A stretch of DNA of 30,649 nt from JBLHLB01 sp047618505 (GTDB lineage: Bacteria; Planctomycetota; UBA1135; GCA-002686595): the NCBI GenBank assembly GCA_047618505.1, contig JBLHLB010000015.1, positions 1-30,649 on the forward strand, given 5' to 3'. A program made the position numbers and the translations under genes. A model generated the notes under the pieces. It saw nothing but the letters and a program-made list of their open reading frames with translations. It was not told where the DNA came from and did not search any database. Of this stretch, positions 16,075-21,929 are shown in pieces (positions within the stretch are counted from its first letter, which is position 1; every line of letters begins with the position of its first letter).

Positions 16075-16312
16075 ATGAACGCACATAGCAACGACGAGCT
16101 CGGGAAGACCTCGAAGGAGCAGCGCGCCGGTAGATGGGATGTGCGGGAGACCTCCTTGCCCAACCCCAACATCGCCGATTACGTCACGAGTTGCGGGGGG
16201 CTTGGGATTCGCGTGACCGACAAGCCACAGTCTCGAGGAGGCGATTGCGCGGGCACTAGCCTTCGAGGGCCCCGCAACTGTGGAAGTCATGACAGATGGA
16301 GAGCTGATCTAA
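16075..16312 (+). pseudogene. Frameshifted C-terminal remnant of a TPP-dependent (pyruvate oxidase-like) enzyme
   Basis: The first frame (from ATG 16075) reads NDELGKTSKEQ, then LPNPNIADYVTSCGGLGIRV, which is the C-terminal TPP-binding domain style of pyruvate oxidase/acetolactate synthase. Near 16229 the match moves to the +1 frame, which reads SLEEAIARALAFEGPATVEV and ends at the TAA at 16310-16312. Joined, they give about 77 residues of an enzyme that is normally about 540-600 aa. The ATG retains a good ribosome site (TTAGGA) and sits 3 bp after the Rieske-GltS stop, so a large internal deletion plus a frameshift is likely. Read without the shift, the frame runs on to 16398 as a 107-aa product of mixed origin. 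The family assignment comes from motif memory, not a search. Confidence 0.7.
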
Positions 16313-16385
16313 TGAAGAGAGCGACTATTGCAGAACGCCTGGTCTGCTCATCGATTGAGACAACAGGAGAAGCGGAGGTCATCGC

Positions 16386-16592
16386 ATGGAGATCGTGATC
16401 CCCTTGTTCTTGGCCTACATCGGTATCGGCCTGGTGTTTGGCGTATTCTTCGCGATGAAGGGTGCGGCGATCTTGGACCCCGTCGCCAAGGCTGCACCCA
16501 TCGGCTTCCGGCTCCTCGTGCTGCCCGGCTCCGCAGCGCTGTGGCCCCTCTTGTTGAGCAAGCTTCTGCGCAAAAAGGGGGCGGCGGTATGA
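16386..16592 (+). CDS. Small two-helix membrane protein (68 aa)
   Basis: I cannot assign a function. Two hydrophobic segments (residues about 3-24 and 42-60) flank a short loop. The second segment carries FRLLVLPGSAALWPLLL, which I have the impression of seeing in small proteins next to respiratory or ferric-reductase-like genes. A GGAGG ribosome site lies about 7 bp before the ATG. Its stop overlaps the next start by ATGA, so translation is coupled. It may be an accessory subunit of the membrane Rieske protein encoded downstream. Confidence 0.75.
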   Translation: MEIVIPLFLAYIGIGLVFGVFFAMKGAAILDPVAKAAPIGFRLLVLPGSAALWPLLLSKLLRKKGAAV

Positions 16593-16765
16593 GGCGTGGA
16601 CACAGAAAGACCCACTTCGTGGTCTGGGCGATCCTCGCCCCGCTGGCCCTTCTGGGTTTGTTTTTTGGCATCGCTGCTCGCAGGGAAATGCCCACGCAGG
16701 CGCCTCCGGTCATGGACGAGCTGCCGCAGTCGAACCCTCCCGCGACAGAGGTCATAGACAAGTGA
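16589..16765 (+). CDS. Small single-helix membrane protein (58 aa)
   Basis: It has a basic N-terminus (MRRGHRKTHF), one membrane helix (residues about 10-29) and a Pro-rich acidic tail. No family is recognised. The start overlaps the preceding stop (ATGA), and its own TGA overlaps the GTG start of the ferric-reductase/Rieske gene. Its place inside a chain of overlapping genes argues that it is real and part of the same complex. Confidence 0.72.
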   Translation: MRRGHRKTHFVVWAILAPLALLGLFFGIAARREMPTQAPPVMDELPQSNPPATEVIDK

Positions 16766-17829
16766 GTAATGCCTACCAAGCGGTTCAGTGGAACCGACAC
16801 AAGCGCGTCTACGACATGGCCATCTTGGCGAGCGTGGTGCTTTACAACGTGGCTTTCATCGTCATCACGATGGCGACTCACCCGTCGCCGAACGACCTGG
16901 CCCCAGCCCCAGTGCTCATCCTGCGCGCGACGGCCACCTGCGCGTTCCTCATGCTGCACGTGATCCTTATCATTGGACCGCTTGCACGCCTGAGTCCGAA
17001 GTTTGCGCCACTGCTGTACAACCGGCGTCATCTGGGTGTCAGCACGTTCGCCGTCGCCTCTTTGCACGGCGTGCTTGCTACGTTCTTCTACAGCGGGATG
17101 GGGGATGCGAACCCCATCCTTGGGCTCTTCACGCAGAACCCGCGCTACGACTCGCTCACGTACTTTCCGTTCCAAATCCTTGGGTTCGCCGCGCTGCTGA
17201 TTCTGTTCTTGATGGCAGCGACCAGCCACGATTATTGGCTGAAGAACCTTGGGGCCTCCTTTTGGAAGGCGCTGCACATGTTGGTGTATGTCGCCTACGG
17301 GTTGCTCGTCATGCACGTTGCACTCGGTGTCCTCCAAAGCGAGCTGCACCCAGCCTATGTCGTGTTGACGGCGGCAGGGATCGTGGTTGTCGGAGGGCTG
17401 CACCTCTTCGCGGGCCTGCGCGAGTCACGCGTTGAGGCAACTGCCCAGGATCCAGAGGAGTGGATGCGCATCGGCAGCGTAGACGACATCTTGCCGGATC
17501 GGGCTCTCGTCGTTCCCGTGAAGGGTCAGGAGCGCGTCGCCGTATATCGTCACGGCAATAAGGTCTCCGCAATCTCGAACGTTTGCGCGCACCAGGGTGG
17601 TCCCTTGGGTGAAGGCAAGATCATGGACGGATGCCTGACCTGTCCTTGGCACGGGTACCAGTACAACGTCGAGAATGGCCAATCACCGCCGCCCTTCACC
17701 GAGAAGGTGCCGACCTACCGCGTCAAGTTGGACGGTCGAGACATACTCTTAGATCCCCAGCCGTTGCCGCCGGGAACACCGGTCGAGCCTGCGCTTATCG
17801 AACCGACCGAGGAGACCATCGATGTCTAA
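16762..17829 (+). CDS. Ferric-reductase-like heme membrane domain fused to a C-terminal Rieske domain
   Basis: A 355-aa inner-membrane redox protein. Residues about 20-215 contain six or so membrane helices with histidines in the ferric-reductase/YedZ style (LHVILIIGP, NRRHLGVSTFAVASLHGV, ALHMLVYVAYG, MHVALGV), probably binding b-type heme. Residues about 230-335 form a Rieske ferredoxin domain with Cys275-x-His277 and Cys294-PW-His297. The start is GTG at 16762, overlapping the previous stop. It should pass electrons between a soluble partner and the membrane or quinone pool. The fusion order (heme membrane domain, then Rieske) is unlike NADPH-oxidase-type reductases, which carry FAD/NAD domains at that place. 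Confidence 0.87.
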   Translation: MSNAYQAVQWNRHKRVYDMAILASVVLYNVAFIVITMATHPSPNDLAPAPVLILRATATCAFLMLHVILIIGPLARLSPKFAPLLYNRRHLGVSTFAVASLHGVLATFFYSGMGDANPILGLFTQNPRYDSLTYFPFQILGFAALLILFLMAATSHDYWLKNLGASFWKALHMLVYVAYGLLVMHVALGVLQSELHPAYVVLTAAGIVVVGGLHLFAGLRESRVEATAQDPEEWMRIGSVDDILPDRALVVPVKGQERVAVYRHGNKVSAISNVCAHQGGPLGEGKIMDGCLTCPWHGYQYNVENGQSPPPFTEKVPTYRVKLDGRDILLDPQPLPPGTPVEPALIEPTEETIDV

Positions 17830-18574
17830 CACGAAAGATCCGTTCTACGTTGGTTACTTGCCCTTGCCGGGTGCGTTCCACTCGATCGTTAGAGCGTTCA
17901 TCGTCGCAGGAGCCCTTGGCGCGATTGCAATGGCATTCTTTATCGCACCAGGGCAGCAGGACCCCGGAGTTGGACAGTGGGATACCTCGACGACATTCAC
18001 CATCGAAGGTCACCTGAGCGTCAATCCGTACCCGGTCGTCTATGTCGATGACCCCGAGAGTGCGTTCGGCTCGAGGGCCGTACTCCTCGTCTCTAGCCTA
18101 AAGTTCGGAGCCACGAAGGAAACCGCCGCGTTCGACGGGAAGCGAGTGCGCGCTAGGGGTAACTTCATTACCAGGCAGGGGCGGGGTATGTTTGAGCTTA
18201 GCGGCGCCGAAGACGCTGTTGTTGTGATTAGCGAAGGGTCGACAGAACCACGTGTCGAGTCCCTCGGGGAACACGAACTGATCGGGGAGATCACGGATTC
18301 GAAGTGTTTCCTCGGCGTGATGAAGCCCGGCTTCGGGAAGACCCACAGAGCCTGCGCGGTGCGCTGTATTTCCGGTGGCATCCCGCCGATCTTCACCACC
18401 CGCGATGATTCGGGCGAGGCCACCTTCTACTTGCTGACGGGCCCGGACCACAGTGCTGTCAACGAGGCTGTGCTCCCCTTCGTATCCGAACCCGTCGAGC
18501 TTCGCGGTCAGCTCGAACGGCATGGGGATCTGTTGGTCTATGTGATCGACCCCGCTGACATCGAGAGGAAGTAA
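17822..18574 (+). CDS. Membrane-anchored protein with a Cys/His cluster, unknown function (250 aa)
   Basis: It has an N-terminal membrane helix at residues about 22-42 and a soluble part that is probably outside the cytoplasm. Near residue 160 there is a distinctive motif, DSKCFLGVMKPG followed by HRACAVRCISGGIPP. It places Cys162, His175, Cys178 and Cys182 as possible metal or heme ligands or redox cysteines. Two small beta domains (residues about 60-125 and 205-247) flank it. The ATG overlaps the end of the ferric-reductase/Rieske gene by 8 bp. It is the last gene of the operon. I recall the motif from unnamed proteins but cannot name the family. Confidence 0.75.
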   Translation: MSNTKDPFYVGYLPLPGAFHSIVRAFIVAGALGAIAMAFFIAPGQQDPGVGQWDTSTTFTIEGHLSVNPYPVVYVDDPESAFGSRAVLLVSSLKFGATKETAAFDGKRVRARGNFITRQGRGMFELSGAEDAVVVISEGSTEPRVESLGEHELIGEITDSKCFLGVMKPGFGKTHRACAVRCISGGIPPIFTTRDDSGEATFYLLTGPDHSAVNEAVLPFVSEPVELRGQLERHGDLLVYVIDPADIERK

Positions 18575-18581
18575 CCGAATG

Positions 18582-18612
18582 CGTCCGCTACTCTGCTGTT
18601 CGTCAACGGACG
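18582..18612. terminator. Weak hairpin between convergent genes
   Basis: CGTCCG (18582-18587) pairs with CGGACG (18607-18612) across a 19-base loop, in the 50-bp gap between the redox operon and the convergent protease gene. There is no U-run, so termination is only a guess. Confidence 0.3.
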
Positions 18613-18624
18613 GCTAGACCCGAG

Positions 18625-20181
18625 CTACTCTCCGCGGGGGATCAACGCGATCCTCTGGCCTTGGTAGTCAAACAGGATGATGAAGGGTTCGAATAGCTTA
18701 CTCCCCAGTGTCCCCATGGTCTGTTGGCTGGAGTGCGCGCCGATCTCGCTGTCGGAGAAGAGGGCGCTTACTTCCTCGTAGCGGCGTCCCCCTAGGGTGA
18801 ACCATTCCAGTTCGGCAACGGTGACCGTTGACATACCTCCGACGCCCCCGACCTGTGCATGCCCGGTCACCCTGCGGTCCTTCAACAGCTCGAGACGCTT
18901 GACCGCGGGCGAATGGAAGTGGACGGTCCCCGAGTCGCCGGTGTCGATGCGAAAGAGGCCAACCTGATCCCCCTCAAAGCGGCACTGGATGGAAGGCAGG
19001 TTATCTGTAAGAACCAGGTCGGTCCAAACGTCACCCTCCAGCTCGAAAGTGCTCGGGTCATGGATAGCTGCATTCGGTCCCTGCAGGTCGAGTTCGAACA
19101 CCGTCCGTGCAAAGAGGTCGTATCCACAGATTCCCGACACGGGCACGCCAAAGTGTTGCTCAAGGAAGGCCAGGTCGATTTCCACAAAGACCGGGTTGGA
19201 GAGTTCGACGGGCCCCAGCGAAAGCGTGCTTGCCCGGCGATAGTTGGCAGTTACGGCTCCCGAAACGCCCACGGCGGCGACAGCGCCAAACTTGGGTAGG
19301 TCGAGCTTGTCGGCGGCACCGGGGTCGATGCAAAGGCGACCCGCCCCTGTGTCCAGGATGAACCAGCCGAGATCGTCACCGTTCACCAGGGGGTGCACGA
19401 TCAAGTGTCCGGAGCGCACGCGCCGAATCTCAATTGCGCTGGGGGTGTCCTCCGTAAAGCGCGTGTCCTTAGGAGACGCGGTGCTCATGTGGAAGCGATC
19501 GCCGGGGTCCGGCGTGGCGGGACTTGCACTGTTGATCTGCAGATGCCCCTCGACCGGTGATCCCGTTGTCGTCAGACGGTGAGCGATGGGAACCCCTGCG
19601 ACCATGCGGTAGTCGCTGAAGGTGGTCGTCAAATCGTAGGAGATGCGTGATTGAATCAGCTCCATCGGAAGCCAGGAGCCAGCGTCGAGAACCAAGCGCG
19701 AATCGCTTTCAGCGTCAGCCACGCCAATGCCTAGGGTGATGCGCTGTTCGGTCTCACCGATGAGCTCAAGCTCAATTGCCGGCCCCGCATCAACCCAGTA
19801 GCCCGAGTGGACCCATTGCCCCAACAGCTGTTGATTCTTGGCCTCTAGGTGCAACTCCGCGGTCGGTCCCTCTGCGGTCCTTGACCAGAATGTTTCGCCG
19901 TCCCAACCACTCGTGTTGCCCAGGGGTCCCTGTGAGCTGAGACGGAAGGCGCCAGTGGGGGCGAAGGTGATCTCAAAGGGAGTCTCGAGCATTTGAATCA
20001 AGCCGTCACCGATGAGGGTTAGGCCGTTCTCGAGCTCGTCCCAAGCGGGTCGGTGAGCCGGCTCGCGTGCGTGTGAGAGGACTTCCCCCAGTTCCAAATC
20101 CACCGCCGAAACAGGGCCGGGCGCGGGGGCGCTGAAGAGTGAGAGTGTCGCTGACAGGGTCGCGATGTGAATCAAGGCCAT
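18625..20181 (-). CDS. Secreted retropepsin-like aspartic protease with two aspartyl motifs
   Basis: A 518-aa exported protein. The start at 20181 gives a signal peptide (MALIHIATLSATLSLFSAPA). The N-terminal half (residues about 30-240) has an LolA/outer-membrane-lipoprotein-sorting-like or unknown beta structure. The C-terminal half has two retropepsin-like repeats, the first centred on FILDTGAG (Asp277) and the second on FRIDTGDSG (Asp413). Each is followed by hydrophobic-Gly strands (ISGICGYDLF, TMGTLGSKLF). Two repeats in one chain would allow an intramolecular pepsin-like dimer. It begins 11 bp after the stop of the HTH regulator, so the two form an operon. The substrate is unknown. Confidence 0.78.
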   Translation of the reverse strand: MALIHIATLSATLSLFSAPAPGPVSAVDLELGEVLSHAREPAHRPAWDELENGLTLIGDGLIQMLETPFEITFAPTGAFRLSSQGPLGNTSGWDGETFWSRTAEGPTAELHLEAKNQQLLGQWVHSGYWVDAGPAIELELIGETEQRITLGIGVADAESDSRLVLDAGSWLPMELIQSRISYDLTTTFSDYRMVAGVPIAHRLTTTGSPVEGHLQINSASPATPDPGDRFHMSTASPKDTRFTEDTPSAIEIRRVRSGHLIVHPLVNGDDLGWFILDTGAGRLCIDPGAADKLDLPKFGAVAAVGVSGAVTANYRRASTLSLGPVELSNPVFVEIDLAFLEQHFGVPVSGICGYDLFARTVFELDLQGPNAAIHDPSTFELEGDVWTDLVLTDNLPSIQCRFEGDQVGLFRIDTGDSGTVHFHSPAVKRLELLKDRRVTGHAQVGGVGGMSTVTVAELEWFTLGGRRYEEVSALFSDSEIGAHSSQQTMGTLGSKLFEPFIILFDYQGQRIALIPRGE

Positions 20182-20192
20182 CGGTTCAGTCC

Positions 20193-20786
20193 TTAGTTGC
20201 GGGTACTTTCTTCCAGGGGCGACATACACATGGTTAGGGCGAAGAGCCGCCCCTCTGTGCTGTCCGTGTGTTCTTGCAAGGTCTCGAACAGCTCTGCCAA
20301 GAGCGCGTTGACCTTGACCAGTTGGCGGTCCTTCAGACGCACTTTCATGCGCCTGATGTGCAGGGACTTACGCTTGCCTTCCGTGCGCACATCGCGGGAT
20401 TCGACCGCGTTCTCCATGTCACGCTGGGCCAGGCGTATCACCGACGCTGCACCGCTGATCAGCGCCTCTCGGCTGGGTTTCGAGTTTGGATCGAGCTTGA
20501 TGCTGACCCCCACGCAGGTGAGGCCATAGACCACGCCATTGCGTCCTGGCTTGCCCTCACCGGATGCCCGATCTAGTACCTGCAGTACACCGATCTTCAC
20601 CAGTTTACGGACGTGGTAATAGAGCGAATCCGGTGCCCGACCCAGGCGCTGTGCCAATTCCGAAATCGAGCCCGGGCCGGAAACCTGCAGGCTCTCATAG
20701 ATCTCCAGTCGGGCCGGTTTGAAGAACTCCAGTACGTATTTGGGGGGCAGCAGAAGCTCACCCTTAAGTGTGTGTTGGGCGGTCAC
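20193..20786 (-). CDS. ArsR-like winged-helix transcriptional regulator
   Basis: A 197-aa protein. Residues about 20-95 form an ArsR/HTH_20-type winged helix (SISELAQRLGRAPDSLYYHVRKL, then a Gly-rich wing). The rest is helical and basic (KRKSLHIRRMKVRLKDRQ) without the metal-binding cysteines of classic ArsR proteins. The start is GTG at 20786. It is the first gene of a two-gene unit with the retropepsin-like protease and probably regulates it. The signal it senses is not evident. Confidence 0.8.
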   Translation of the reverse strand: MTAQHTLKGELLLPPKYVLEFFKPARLEIYESLQVSGPGSISELAQRLGRAPDSLYYHVRKLVKIGVLQVLDRASGEGKPGRNGVVYGLTCVGVSIKLDPNSKPSREALISGAASVIRLAQRDMENAVESRDVRTEGKRKSLHIRRMKVRLKDRQLVKVNALLAELFETLQEHTDSTEGRLFALTMCMSPLEESTRN

Positions 20787-20830
20787 GGAGGGTTATTCGT
20801 GAAAAAGAGGGGGGTATTTCAATAAGGGAT

Positions 20831-20869
20831 GAAAAAGAGAGGCTCGACCCCATGGGTATCGAGCCTCTC
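20831..20869 (-). terminator. Intrinsic (Rho-independent) terminator of the peroxiredoxin gene
   Basis: GAGAGGCTCGA (20837-20847) pairs perfectly with TCGAGCCTCTC (20859-20869), giving an 11-bp stem with an 11-base loop. In the minus-strand transcript the stem is followed by UUUUU (complement of 20832-20836). It begins about 20 bp past the peroxiredoxin stop. This is the clearest terminator in the window. Confidence 0.92.
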
Positions 20870-20888
20870 AAGTTGACCGAGTGTCCGG

Positions 20889-21539
20889 TTAGGCCTTCAC
20901 CGGAGTCGCCTCCGGCTGCGCAGTTACGCGCAGGTAGGGCTTCAGCGTCTCAAAGCCCGCAGGGAACTTCTTCGTGGCTTCCTCGTCGGACAGGGTTGGA
21001 ACGATGATGACGTTGTCGCCCGTCTTCCAATTTGCGGGCGTGGCTACTGGGTGCTTTGCGGTGAGCTGCAGCGCATCCACCGTGCGCAGGATTTCATCGA
21101 AGTTGCGGCCCACGGCAGCGGGGTAGGTGATGACGAGCTTGATCTTTCTGTCGGGGCCGATCAGGAACACAGAGCGCACAGTAAACGTGTCACTCGCCTC
21201 GGGATGAATCATGTCGTAGAGCGTGGCGACCTTTCGGTCCGGGTCTGCGATCAGGGGGAAGTTGAGCGCGACTCCTTGGGTCTCTTCAATATCCTTAGAC
21301 CAGCCCTCGTGGTCCGAAAGGGGATCGACCGAGAGTCCGATCACCTTCACGTTGCGCCTATCGAACTCCGGCTTCATGCGCGCAACGGTCCCAAGCTCGG
21401 TTGTGCAGACAGGCGTGTAGTCCTTAGGGTGCGAGAAGAGGATTCCCCAGGAATCCCCCAACCACTGGTGGAAGCTGAGTTTTCCCTCGGTGGTGTCGGC
21501 GGTGAAGTCCGGTGCGTTGTCTCCAAGATGAATGTGCAT
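20889..21539 (-). CDS. 1-Cys peroxiredoxin (Prx6 type)
   Basis: A 216-aa thiol peroxidase that reduces hydrogen peroxide and alkyl hydroperoxides. The peroxidatic cysteine is Cys45 in DYTPVCTTEL. It is the only cysteine in the protein, which defines the 1-Cys class and means an external thiol must resolve it. The long C-terminal domain after FLIGPDRKIKL and the ATPANWKTGD motif are typical of Prx6. The start at 21539 (MHIHLGDNAPDF) matches the family. The long in-frame upstream extension overlaps intergenic DNA and the opposite-strand kinase and is not coding. It has its own terminator, so it is monocistronic. Confidence 0.95.
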   Translation of the reverse strand: MHIHLGDNAPDFTADTTEGKLSFHQWLGDSWGILFSHPKDYTPVCTTELGTVARMKPEFDRRNVKVIGLSVDPLSDHEGWSKDIEETQGVALNFPLIADPDRKVATLYDMIHPEASDTFTVRSVFLIGPDRKIKLVITYPAAVGRNFDEILRTVDALQLTAKHPVATPANWKTGDNVIIVPTLSDEEATKKFPAGFETLKPYLRVTAQPEATPVKA

Positions 21540-21929
21540 GTTCAGGGGGCAGGGGTTGGTGTCGGAAAATGGGAGGGCTTGGGGGGAGAACTCAGGTTGT
21601 AGCTTATCAGGGCTGGGGGGTGGTCCGAGCATGGGGAGTGCAAGGGCGGGAGGTAAGGATTGGGGCACGCGGCCCTGATCCTCTGGGTCGTCAAGATCAG
21701 GTCCGTTGGCTTTAAGGGCAAGGCACAGTCCCAAGATCAGCCCAAGGCTTCCCCAGGGGGGATTACAGAATCGGACTCCCTCGGACTCCCGCGAATATTG
21801 CGCTTGTGTGAACCCCAAAAAGGCCCCGTTCCCTTTCGGAGCGGGAGCTGCGACTGTCGATACCAGTTTGTGGTCCGTCCTCGCCCGGGACCGCCGCCCG
21901 GCGACGGGCCTTGGGCGACGAGGAAAGAA
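21540..21929. promoter_or_regulatory. 390-bp divergent intergenic region, G-rich with short repeats
   Basis: It lies between the divergent peroxiredoxin and hybrid-kinase starts and holds no supported gene. The first 120 bp has many G-runs on the plus strand (for example GGGAGGGCTTGGGGGG at 21571-21586). CCTGATC/GATCAGG (21674-21680 and 21695-21701) forms a 7-bp inverted repeat. CAAGATCAG occurs at 21692-21700 and again at 21732-21740. A perfect 10-bp tandem duplication lies at 21771-21790. Confidence 0.55.
21771..21790. repeat. Perfect 10-bp tandem duplication
   Basis: TCGGACTCCC occurs twice head-to-tail, 140 bp upstream of the kinase start. It may be a slippage duplication or a paired binding site. 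Confidence 0.7.

Noticed and set aside
16313..16398. Continuation of the remnant frame past the TPP-like tail
   Set aside because: It is reached only by ignoring the frameshift, has no domain, and overlaps the start of the 68-aa gene, which has a good ribosome site.
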